64,000 nucleotides of DNA from NCBI GenBank assembly GCA_018829205.1, contig JAHJUE010000008.1:1-64000 (forward strand), in the 5' to 3' direction. The stretch is from Bacteroidota bacterium (GTDB taxonomy: Bacteria > Bacteroidota > Ignavibacteria > Ignavibacteriales > Melioribacteraceae). The position numbers were made by a program, and so were the translations under genes. The notes below the pieces were generated by a model. That model was given only the letters and a program-made list of their open reading frames with translations, did not search any database and had not been told where the DNA came from. Positions 45,133 to 52,617 of this stretch are shown here, in pieces (the stretch's first letter is position 1; each line of letters starts with the position of its first letter).

Positions 45133-46608
45133 TTAATACGCGAAAATGTGGCAGTTATAATTTCTCAATTCTATATATAAACCTATTGTATGTACTTCTT
45201 CGGCTGAACGGTTATATACCTTATCTGAAAGCAGATCAATTAATGCAAATTCTTCGGGATAACCTCTCACATCGAGTTTAAGCCAGCAGGTTGAAACAGT
45301 ATCTGCATAATTAATTACAACAAGTCTTTTTTCATTAAGATATTTCCATGTCCACGCAAGAATATTATTATAGGTCCCATTTTTTTCGGATGAAGGAACA
45401 GGTTTAAGCATTTCCCATTCGCCGTATTTAAAAATATCGCGGTTTGTTATATCAAGAAATTTTTCGTAAAAAGTTTTAAGAGAAACACATAACTGTTCTT
45501 TGGGTTCACGGCCAAGCTGGACCGGAAGTTTTGTTTTTTTCCCTTCAAATTGTCCGTCGTGATAAAAATGCATTCCTGTTACCGTTCCTGCAATTACGGC
45601 CGCCGCTTGAGATTTTTCTTTCCCGAAAATTTTAGCCGCTCTTTCTTCGTCATGGTTCTCTAAAAATCTAATTAATTTCCGCTGGTAATCTTTATGTGCC
45701 TGAAGATGGTCTTTAATTTCCGGGACATAACTGATTTTTAATCTATCCGTTAATTTTTTATCATAAGTAAAATCAAATCCCTGCTGCTGAAGCTCATATT
45801 CAAGATCCCAATATGCTTCGGCTATAAATAAAAAATTAGAGCATGTATTTTTTACAATTTCAATTGCCAGTTTCCAAAATTCATCTTTAGGTGTTTCATA
45901 GCCGTTGTTAGCAAGCACGCCTCCCCAAGTATTTTTAAATACATTATTAAGAGCCAGCATAGCCATGTCGCATCTGACCCCATCGCAGAACTTTGTTAAA
46001 TTTATAAGAGTTTTTATCATAAACTCTCTTGCTTTGACGCTGAAATAATTTACCTGGATAGTATCCTGCCATGCCGGATAAAAAGGATCTCTTCCGTGCG
46101 CGAAAACAATATTTTCATTTTCCGGTTTAAAAAACGTATGAGGATCTTCTTTAAAATATTTTTCGTTGGTCGATAAAAACAATGAAACGTTTTGTTTTAT
46201 TAAGGAGCTGTGAGCGCTGAAATGATTTGGCACGAAATCCAGAATCAATTTCATTTTCCGTTTATTAAGCTCTGTTCTTATTTTGTGAAGACTTTTAAGA
46301 TTACCCAGCTTCGGGTTTACGTCGTATAAATCAATTGAATAAGGCGATCCTATTACGTCTTCCCGTTTCCAATCTTTTAAAGCTTTAGAATATTCGTTTA
46401 TTAGTCCTTCTTCAAAGCAGTATTTATCAACAGTACTTTCAACGGTTTTCCAAATTCCCATCAGCCAAACGTAATCGATTCCTTTATTTTTCAGATCATC
46501 CCAATAAGCAGCAGGAATATCATCAAACGATGCCTGCTTATCGAGCGTATCAAACTGTCTTATCCAGACTCTTGTATTGATTTCGTAAATGTTAGGGTTA
46601 TTTATCAT
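45133..46608 (-). CDS. Alpha-amylase family glycosyl hydrolase (GH13)
   Basis: 491 residues, no signal peptide, so cytosolic. GH13 active-site motifs: DFVPNHF (region I), DGVRCDMAM with nucleophile Asp214, FIAEAYWD with acid/base Glu264, and FLENHDEERA with Asp320. Early and late segments are an A-domain with a C-terminal beta domain (WLKLDVRG ...). Might act on maltodextrins or glycogen-like polymers inside the cell; the exact specificity is not visible. Its stop lies one base before the GT2 start and the gene follows dnaG by 7 nt, so dnaG, amylase and glycosyltransferases are probably co-transcribed. Confidence 0.9.
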   Translation of the reverse strand: MINNPNIYEINTRVWIRQFDTLDKQASFDDIPAAYWDDLKNKGIDYVWLMGIWKTVESTVDKYCFEEGLINEYSKALKDWKREDVIGSPYSIDLYDVNPKLGNLKSLHKIRTELNKRKMKLILDFVPNHFSAHSSLIKQNVSLFLSTNEKYFKEDPHTFFKPENENIVFAHGRDPFYPAWQDTIQVNYFSVKAREFMIKTLINLTKFCDGVRCDMAMLALNNVFKNTWGGVLANNGYETPKDEFWKLAIEIVKNTCSNFLFIAEAYWDLEYELQQQGFDFTYDKKLTDRLKISYVPEIKDHLQAHKDYQRKLIRFLENHDEERAAKIFGKEKSQAAAVIAGTVTGMHFYHDGQFEGKKTKLPVQLGREPKEQLCVSLKTFYEKFLDITNRDIFKYGEWEMLKPVPSSEKNGTYNNILAWTWKYLNEKRLVVINYADTVSTCWLKLDVRGYPEEFALIDLLSDKVYNRSAEEVHTIGLYIELRNYNCHIFAY

Positions 46609-46615
46609 AATTACT

Positions 46616-48496
46616 CTATAAATTGAATGCGCTTAATTCGTCGTAACTTAACACAGCTTTTCTTTCGGTTTGAAGTTCATTATTCAGCTTCATCAGTTCC
46701 ATTAAAGCTTTTTCATCGGTAACCGAGTTTATTTTTTTATTGTTAGCTTCTACCTGTTCGTCTATTTTCATTATTTTGTATTTTTTAACTACGTCGCATG
46801 TATGTTTTGCAAATTGTTTGTCTATTTTTCCGCTGTGCGAAAGTTCATCCCATCTTTTGCTTATGGTAACTTGTCCAATAGACATTTTTAAAGCATAATT
46901 CCGTAATTCTTCATCTTCAATTTTTTCAATAATTTCAGCGGTAGAAACTACGTCATCCAAATAAAGTTTATAAATTTCCGCCGCTAGTTTTCTATAAAAC
47001 GGATTACTTAAATCATCCGGCTGAATATTATCAAATATAAATCCGGTAATATTTTCGTTTCCTTCAAGCAGAAGCAGTATAATCTCTTTTTCAAAAAGAT
47101 TCTCTTTGTTCTCGGATGATTGCTGATTTAAATGCGCATCCGGCATACTTTCAACGTTTCTTTGAGGCGCTCTTTCAGGTTTGTTCTCAAGCCGTTTAAG
47201 TTCGTCAAGCACTTTATTCATTTCCGTTTCAAGAATTTTTTCCCTCATATTAAATTTTCTTGAAATAGATTTTAGAAGCAGGCTTCTTTTTAATTCATCA
47301 TTAACAAGTGCGGCTGAACGGACTAATATTCTTATAGCTTCGGCTTGTTTTGCAGGATCTTCAAGCCAGCCCATAGCTTCGAACTGAGCGGTTTGATATT
47401 CAAGAAAGTTTTTTGCTTGTTTAATCTTTTCTTCAAACTCGTTCTTGCCGAATTTATTTACAAACGAATCAGGATCTTCACCCTCGGGAAGCGCAACAAG
47501 TTTTACGTCAAAATCTTCTTTTAATAATGTTTCAATACTTCGCATTGAGGCTTTCTGTCCCGCGGCATCGGCGTCAAATAGTACAATTATATTTTTTGTA
47601 AAACGCGATAGAAGTTTAACCTGTTCTTCCGTAAGTGCGGTGCCCGAGGAGGCTACAACATTTTTAATTCCATGCTGGAAAAGAGCTATTAAATCCATGT
47701 AGCCTTCAACTAGAATAGCTTTATCGAGTTTTCTTATCTCTTCTTTTGAATGATACAATCCGAAAAGCGATTTCCTTTTATGATAAATTACAGATTCGGG
47801 GGAGTTCAAATATTTAGCTGTATTTTCCTGTTTAGTTATAATTCTTCCGCCGAAAGCAATAACGCGTCCGTTGGTTGAAAATATTGGAAATATTACCCTG
47901 CCTCTGTATTTATCGTAGTATGTGCCGTTGTCGCGAGTATCGATTAATCCTAATTGTTTGGCTTTGTTAAGATCAATTTTATTATCCTTTGCGTATGCTA
48001 AAAAGTGTTCCCATTCGGGGAACGCGTACCCTAATCCGAATAGCTTCTGCATTTCAGGTTTTATATTCCTGTTCTTTAAATAATTACGCGCTGTTCCACC
48101 TTCGTCGCTTTTTAATAAATTATTCGAAAAATATCTGGCCGCAAAATTATTTATTTCGTAAAGAATTTCCTGTTCACTTTGTTCTTCGGGTTTATACTCT
48201 TTTTCAAATTCCAGCGGAATGCCAATTTGTTCAGCCACTTCCTGAATTGATTCAACAAAAGAAATGCTTTTATAATCCATCAGGAATTTAAAAACATTTC
48301 CCCCGGCGTGGCATCCGAAACAATGAAAAATCTGCTTCTCGCTGCTTACAGTGAAAGAAGGCGTTTTTTCGTTGTGGAAGGGGCAAAGACCTATGTAATT
48401 TTTTCCCCGTTTTTTTAACTGAACATATCCTGAAATAATATCAACTATATCGGCAGTACTTCTAATTTCATCTATTTTTGATTCAGAGATTCTCAA
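46616..48496 (-). CDS. dnaG: DNA primase
   Basis: 626 residues. The CHC2 zinc finger has Cys38, His41, Cys59 and Cys62 (GLCPFHNEKTPSF, HCFGCHAGGNVF). The primase core has YRGRVIFPIFSTNGRVIAFGGRI, then the TOPRIM region AILVEGYMDLIALFQHG and NIIVLFDADAAGQKAS. A C-terminal helicase-binding helical part follows. DnaG makes RNA primers for replication. No rpoD or rpsU is beside it, unlike in E. coli. A repeat copy lies just upstream, between 48514 and 48574. Confidence 0.97.
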   Translation of the reverse strand: MRISESKIDEIRSTADIVDIISGYVQLKKRGKNYIGLCPFHNEKTPSFTVSSEKQIFHCFGCHAGGNVFKFLMDYKSISFVESIQEVAEQIGIPLEFEKEYKPEEQSEQEILYEINNFAARYFSNNLLKSDEGGTARNYLKNRNIKPEMQKLFGLGYAFPEWEHFLAYAKDNKIDLNKAKQLGLIDTRDNGTYYDKYRGRVIFPIFSTNGRVIAFGGRIITKQENTAKYLNSPESVIYHKRKSLFGLYHSKEEIRKLDKAILVEGYMDLIALFQHGIKNVVASSGTALTEEQVKLLSRFTKNIIVLFDADAAGQKASMRSIETLLKEDFDVKLVALPEGEDPDSFVNKFGKNEFEEKIKQAKNFLEYQTAQFEAMGWLEDPAKQAEAIRILVRSAALVNDELKRSLLLKSISRKFNMREKILETEMNKVLDELKRLENKPERAPQRNVESMPDAHLNQQSSENKENLFEKEIILLLLEGNENITGFIFDNIQPDDLSNPFYRKLAAEIYKLYLDDVVSTAEIIEKIEDEELRNYALKMSIGQVTISKRWDELSHSGKIDKQFAKHTCDVVKKYKIMKIDEQVEANNKKINSVTDEKALMELMKLNNELQTERKAVLSYDELSAFNL

Positions 48497-48513
48497 TGTC
48501 GGCTTCTTTTAAT

Positions 48514-48574
48514 TCTTAGTGTAATTAGTGGCTTTACGGCAAAAATTTTAGCCGCGAAGTCACTAAGACACGAA
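48514..48574. repeat. Dispersed inverted repeat, copy 3, upstream of dnaG
   Basis: Right arm GCCGCGAAGTCACTAAGACA (from about 48551) pairs imperfectly with the upstream CTTAGTGTAATTAGTGGCTT (from about 48515). Family of the copies at 126, 23503 and 59444. The 249-nt gap 48497-48745 also holds one hairpin repeat and nothing else I can support. Confidence 0.55.
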
Positions 48575-48624
48575 ATTCATTAACTTAATAATTACTTAAT
48601 TAATTGTGTAAATCAAATTGTAAA

Positions 48625-48659
48625 ATAACAATTTTGAATCATAAAAGGGTAGCCGATTG
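48625..48659. repeat. 35-nt direct repeat, copy 1
   Basis: This 35-nt stretch differs at one position from 49313-49347. Both copies sit past the 3' end of a minus-strand gene, 3' of the DUF1772-like and the DUF4386-like genes. Core AAAAGGGTAGCCGATTG is shared. Confidence 0.85.
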
Positions 48660-48671
48660 CATCCGCTATTC
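48640..48671 (-). terminator. Terminator-like hairpin after the DUF1772-like gene
   Basis: Read on the minus strand, 48671-48647 folds into a hairpin (GATGCAATC loop region, outer arms ATAGC/GCTA), followed by CTTTTATG. Downstream (3') half is the direct repeat copy 1; the upstream half differs from copy 2 but keeps pairing. Confidence 0.55.
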
Positions 48672-48745
48672 ATTTGAGGTATTAAATTATTTCAAAAAAA
48701 GCAGCTTTTTAAATCCTCGATGAGTTTTTAATTCATATATTAATG

Positions 48746-49255
48746 TTATCCAATGTTATAGTAAAAAAGAAATAATAGCAGTAACATTGAAATGATACAT
48801 GAAAAATAAGTTCTAATTATATTCCAACGGTTCCAGCGATCTTCAAAATTGCTTCGGGAAGTTTTTGCATTCTCTTCATTTAAAGCATCAACATCTAATG
48901 CTTGCAATTTATTATTCAATGGAACATTAACTACAATTGTAGGTATATGAACACCAAACAGATTCAAAATTAACGCGGTAAAAATTGTAATTAATCCAAT
49001 CCCTTCTAACTCACTAAAACTAAGTATGGCAGTAATAATTAAAGATAAGATAGAGCCTAACCAAATTAGTATAAATAGAGGCTGCTGATCTTGAATAATT
49101 CTATCAATTGCTTTAAATGTTTTTAAAAATTCTTTGTCGCTTAGTTTTCTTATTCCCGGCATTATCACCAAAGAAAAAGCTATTAAAAATCCCGCGACTA
49201 AAGTACAAAGGAAAGCAGTTGTTATTAGAAAAATATGAAACATGTTCAATTTCAA
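48746..49255 (-). CDS. DUF1772 (anthrone-oxygenase-like) membrane protein
   Basis: 169 residues, four predicted transmembrane helices: FLITTAFLCTLVAGFLIAFS, LFILIWLGSILSLIITAILS, LITIFTALILNLFGVHIPTI and ISMLLLLFLFYYN. VNVPLNNKLQALDVD and RWNRWNIIRTYFS are typical of DUF1772, whose fungal members include anthrone oxygenases. Here the enzyme role is not established. Last of the AraC-led gene group, though a hairpin in the 159-nt gap may reduce readthrough into it. Confidence 0.85.
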   Translation of the reverse strand: MKLNMFHIFLITTAFLCTLVAGFLIAFSLVIMPGIRKLSDKEFLKTFKAIDRIIQDQQPLFILIWLGSILSLIITAILSFSELEGIGLITIFTALILNLFGVHIPTIVVNVPLNNKLQALDVDALNEENAKTSRSNFEDRWNRWNIIRTYFSCIISMLLLLFLFYYNIG

Positions 49256-49312
49256 TTCTCCTTAAATTTTAATTAATATTTCTGAAGGATATAATCTCAA
49301 CTGGTATTTAAG

Positions 49313-49347
49313 ATAACAATTTAGAATCATAAAAGGGTAGCCGATTG
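49313..49347. repeat. 35-nt direct repeat, copy 2
   Basis: Partner of 48625-48659 with a single mismatch (AATTTAG versus AATTTTG). The distance between copies is 688 nt and the DUF1772-like gene lies between them. Confidence 0.85.
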
Positions 49348-49361
49348 TGGATCAGCGACCC
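49328..49361 (-). terminator. Terminator-like hairpin after the DUF4386-like gene
   Basis: On the minus strand 49361-49335 reads GGGTCGCTGAT ... ATCGGCTACCC and folds with 9-10 pairs around a short loop, followed by TTTTATG. Half of it is the direct repeat copy 2. Confidence 0.6.
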
Positions 49362-49414
49362 TCTTCTTAATACTAACTCTATTGCTTTTGGGGAAAGATT
49401 AATAAATCATATTC

Positions 49415-50116
49415 TTAATTATTTGCATTAAGTGATTTTATTATAGGTGCTGCGTGATTAAACCCTTTTATTACTAACCAAAGACCAAGAGAAAATTCAA
49501 AAAAAGCCACGGGTACTGCTGCCAAAAACGCTATTGTCGAACGCTGTTCAATTAAACCAAATTGATGGGAAATATCCGAAGATAATAAAAAGAAAGCACC
49601 TATTATTCCAATTAACGAAAGGGTTTGGGGGACTAACCGCGATTTATAAAGAAGGTAGCCCAAAAGTAAATCGTCTGCTACCGGAATTAAACTTTGCCCA
49701 ATTGAGAAAATCCTGTCATATAATACCACCAGTGCTTGTCCGACAGGTAAAGCGTCTGCGCCAACTCCACTTTGTCTTAAGGCAACAATTGTAAGTAAAG
49801 AAGCTACCCCGAAGAAAATCGTACTGGCTTCAAGTATTCTGGCTCCAACAAGCGCCAAAGCGATTTCTTCATTCTGTTTTTTAAGTACGGAGTACAAAGC
49901 TATTGCAGAACCAATACCAGCCAAAGCCACAACAATTTCTAAAATAGCGCCGATTATAACTTCCGTATCAGGTCCGGGACCAATTATGAAGTTTGGATTA
50001 CGTACTGAATTATAGAGTGAAAGTGTTGGAATAGAAACAAAGGTAAGCAGGTAGAGTATTCCCGCAGTCAAAGCTATTCTTCTAGGAGAGGAAGCAAATC
50101 TATTAATTGAATTCAT
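49415..50116 (-). CDS. DUF4386 family membrane protein
   Basis: 233 residues with about six transmembrane helices: RIALTAGILYLLTFVSIP opens it, followed by GAILEIVVALAGIGSAIALY, ARILEASTIFFGVASLLTIVAL, SLIPVADDLLLGYLLYKS, PQTLSLIGIIGAFFLLSSD and FFEFSLGLWLVIKGF. This helix order and the 'RiaGxlYLlt' start fit DUF4386. Function unknown. It begins 22 nt after the DUF2938-like stop, on the same strand. Confidence 0.88.
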   Translation of the reverse strand: MNSINRFASSPRRIALTAGILYLLTFVSIPTLSLYNSVRNPNFIIGPGPDTEVIIGAILEIVVALAGIGSAIALYSVLKKQNEEIALALVGARILEASTIFFGVASLLTIVALRQSGVGADALPVGQALVVLYDRIFSIGQSLIPVADDLLLGYLLYKSRLVPQTLSLIGIIGAFFLLSSDISHQFGLIEQRSTIAFLAAVPVAFFEFSLGLWLVIKGFNHAAPIIKSLNANN

Positions 50117-50138
50117 TTTGTATACCCATTTTAATGAT

Positions 50139-50615
50139 TTAAAATTGATTTATAAGTAAAGCCGATAAATACAACCCGAAACCGTATATTAAATGAGTCA
50201 GAAAACTTTTGAATCTTCTCAAATTTGGATTTGGTAATTTTGATGATCCAATTCCGAAACCCAATGCCGGCTGCATAATAAATAATGGAGCCAAAAGTGA
50301 GATAATTCCAGTAGACAATGCTGAAGAAATTTCAGGTTTGTCAATCCAATTTGTTCCGAATAGAATTATAAGCAGAAAGGAAAATGTAATTCCAATGAGA
50401 TAATGTGCGGTCCACCCCAACAATAATTCTCCACGAATTGAAGGTGATTTTACAATATTTTCATGGCGAAATTTACCGTTGGGAAAACCGGCAATCCATC
50501 TACCGACAAAACGGTAATCGAGAGATTTAATTTTAAATAGAGATTGAACATATCCCCAAAGATCTACTAATAAAGTTGCTCCGATTCCAATTGCAATTAT
50601 TTTTAATACAATCAT
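50139..50615 (-). CDS. DUF2938-like membrane protein
   Basis: 158 residues, four to five transmembrane helices. IIAIGIGATLLVDLWGYVQSLF, YRFVGRWIAGFPNGKFRHENI, LLLGWTAHYLIGITFSFLLII and IMQPALGFGIGSSKLPNPNLRRFKSFLTHLIYGFGLYLSALL match the DUF2938 pattern as I remember it. Function unknown. The start overlaps the stop of the preceding 77-residue gene by 4 nt (50612-50615). Confidence 0.85.
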   Translation of the reverse strand: MIVLKIIAIGIGATLLVDLWGYVQSLFKIKSLDYRFVGRWIAGFPNGKFRHENIVKSPSIRGELLLGWTAHYLIGITFSFLLIILFGTNWIDKPEISSALSTGIISLLAPLFIMQPALGFGIGSSKLPNPNLRRFKSFLTHLIYGFGLYLSALLINQF

Positions 50616-50845
50616 TGCTTCTCCAAGATTTCGCGAGCTGTTGAAAACCAGCGGATTATTGAATCAACTAAAGGCACTCCGACAAAAACAATTAGTGGAA
50701 CTAGTGTAATAGTCATTAAAAAGGTTCTTATATATAATGGAACAGCGGATAAAAGTTCACCAAACAAATAAAGGAACAGAGTTAGAGCTGGGTAGATAAC
50801 TATCCAGATTTTAAAAGAAGCGATTAATTTTAATTTTGATTTCAT
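50612..50845 (-). CDS. Stand-alone membrane domain like the C-terminus of antibiotic-biosynthesis-monooxygenase (ABM) proteins
   Basis: 77 residues with two transmembrane helices: FKIWIVIYPALTLFLYLFG and TFLMTITLVPLIVFVGVPLV, then a short RWF helix. The order 'IYPxxTL ... LPLYIRTFxxTxxLVPLxxxxxxP ... RWx' matches what I recall of the two-helix tail of many bacterial ABM-superfamily proteins, but the soluble ABM domain is missing. SD AGGTAG lies upstream. Coupled with the DUF2938-like gene by a 4-nt overlap. First membrane gene after the AraC regulator. Confidence 0.75.
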   Translation of the reverse strand: MKSKLKLIASFKIWIVIYPALTLFLYLFGELLSAVPLYIRTFLMTITLVPLIVFVGVPLVDSIIRWFSTAREILEKQ

Positions 50846-50933
50846 AAATACTACCTTTCTTTAAATTTATTTATGACAAAGATAGTAGGTGTATAAATCT
50901 GAGAGATAGGACAAAAACGAAGTTTAACAGGAC

Positions 50934-51791
50934 TTAATTCAAATTTTGTCTGAATGCTTGTGGTGAAAGTCCTGTATGCTTTCTAAAAAACCTGATGAAA
51001 TATGAAACATCTTCATATCCAAGATGATACGCAATTTCTTTTACCTGGTTTGATGTTGAAAGGAGGTAACGTTTGGATTCAAGAATAATTTGTTCATTAA
51101 TAAGTTCAGAACTAGTTTTACCTAGTGCAGTTTTAGTAATAGTATTTAATTGATACGGAGAAAGGTTAAGCATTTTCGCATATTGGGACGCCCGTTTATT
51201 TACAAGAATATGATTGTCTAAAAGTTCAGAGAATTTTTCAAGACGGTCGATTATTGATCTTCGTTCAGCTGAATTTTGATTATGTTCATTGTTGCGAAGT
51301 AATTCAATAAAGAAAATTTCCAGGCTTGCTTTGATTACGTCGGAATATTTCTCTTTTTTTTCAACACTTTCTTTCAATATCCCATCTATTATTGAAAATA
51401 GTTTTTTAAATGATTCAGAATCTAATTGCCAAAGGGTTTTACTACATGTTCTTCTCAAAAGTGTTTTTGACTTAATGTCATCCGTAGGGAAAAAATCTTT
51501 TCTAAATTGTATAATATAACCAACGCTTCCTTTTTTAAGAACTATTTTATGAACCTGACCTGGACGCATAATAAAAATAGAATATTTTTTGATTTGATAT
51601 GGAGTAAAGTCAATTGTATGTGTACCCCGGCCTTTCAATAAAACCAGTAAATAATAGAAATCATGCCTGTGAGTATCCTGAACAAAATCTTTTCCACATA
51701 TAATTTTCTGAACTTCTCTTATGCTGAAGTTTTCAGAATCATTTAGGGCTTTGGGATTAGTATTTATATATATTAAAGGGATTGTTTTCAT
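50934..51791 (-). CDS. AraC/XylS family transcriptional regulator
   Basis: 285 residues. N-terminal cupin-like sensor domain (about 20-150: DTHRHDFYYLLVLLKGRGTHTIDF, FIMRPGQVHKIVLKKG), then a two-HTH DNA-binding domain at about 185-285: LNLSPYQLNTITKTALGKTSSELINEQIILE and KEIAYHLGYEDVSYFIRFFRKHTGLSPQAFRQ. These regulators usually respond to a small molecule. It lies 88 nt upstream of the four membrane-protein genes on the same strand, so it is the natural candidate to control them. Confidence 0.93.
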   Translation of the reverse strand: MKTIPLIYINTNPKALNDSENFSIREVQKIICGKDFVQDTHRHDFYYLLVLLKGRGTHTIDFTPYQIKKYSIFIMRPGQVHKIVLKKGSVGYIIQFRKDFFPTDDIKSKTLLRRTCSKTLWQLDSESFKKLFSIIDGILKESVEKKEKYSDVIKASLEIFFIELLRNNEHNQNSAERRSIIDRLEKFSELLDNHILVNKRASQYAKMLNLSPYQLNTITKTALGKTSSELINEQIILESKRYLLSTSNQVKEIAYHLGYEDVSYFIRFFRKHTGLSPQAFRQNLN

Positions 51792-52021
51792 TAATATTAA
51801 ATCCTAATTATTAATACTACTTTTTATAATCAGCATTATATTAAAAAATGAACTTCAATGGAATTAATTCTATTTTATTAGTATTTCCGCAATTGAACAA
51901 AAAGTTAAAAATTCATCATGATTAATCTAAAATAAGGATTAACATTTTCAAATTAATTGCAGATTGTACGTCAGCATTTGATTTAGTAAATTTAACAAAC
52001 ATTTTAAAGAGAAATTTATTT

Positions 52022-52537
52022 GTGATAAAAAGAAGTCTGCTTTTAATTTTACCTGCCGAAGATTTTAACGAAGACGAATATCTAACCGTAAAACGTATTC
52101 TTGAGATATCAGGATTTAAACTATTTGTGGCATCCGACGCGAATTCGCTTTGTATCGGCAAAAAAGGGCTTAAAGTAAAAGCAGATGTTTCATTTTTTAA
52201 TATGAATGAAAATAATTTTGCGGGAATAATTTTTATCGGCGGAAGCGGAGTGAAGAAATACTGGGATAAAAAGAATCTTCATATAATAGCTAATAAATTT
52301 TTTGACAAGAAAAAACTTGTCGCCGCTATATGCAGCGCTCCTGTAATTTTAGCAAAGGCCGGATTAATTGAAGGTAAGGATGCCACCTGTTACCCTGAAG
52401 ACAGACGAGAATTGGAAAAATGCGGAGTTAATTATAAATATGAATCAGTCGTAATTCAAAAAAACATTATAACCGCACAGGATTCCGCCTCTTCGCTTGA
52501 TTTTGCAAACGCGATTGTTAACTTCAAATTGAAGTAA
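52022..52537 (+). CDS. DJ-1/PfpI family protein
   Basis: 171 residues from GTG 52022. The nucleophile-elbow Cys104 sits in AAICSAPVILAKAGLIEGK and Glu13 (PAEDF) is in the expected place; IIFIGGSGVKKYW and DSASSLDFANAIV are typical of the family. DJ-1 homologues are reported as stress chaperones, glyoxalases or proteases; the actual role here is unclear. No SD is evident except a weak AAAGAGA. Divergent from the AraC gene across a 230-nt gap with no clear promoter. Confidence 0.88.
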   Translation: MIKRSLLLILPAEDFNEDEYLTVKRILEISGFKLFVASDANSLCIGKKGLKVKADVSFFNMNENNFAGIIFIGGSGVKKYWDKKNLHIIANKFFDKKKLVAAICSAPVILAKAGLIEGKDATCYPEDRRELEKCGVNYKYESVVIQKNIITAQDSASSLDFANAIVNFKLK

Positions 52538-52617
52538 AAGATTATTTTTAATTATTATTTTAGAACTATCGTGAAAGAAAGATTGTTTAACAATATCATT
52601 CTGAAAGAGTAATATTT

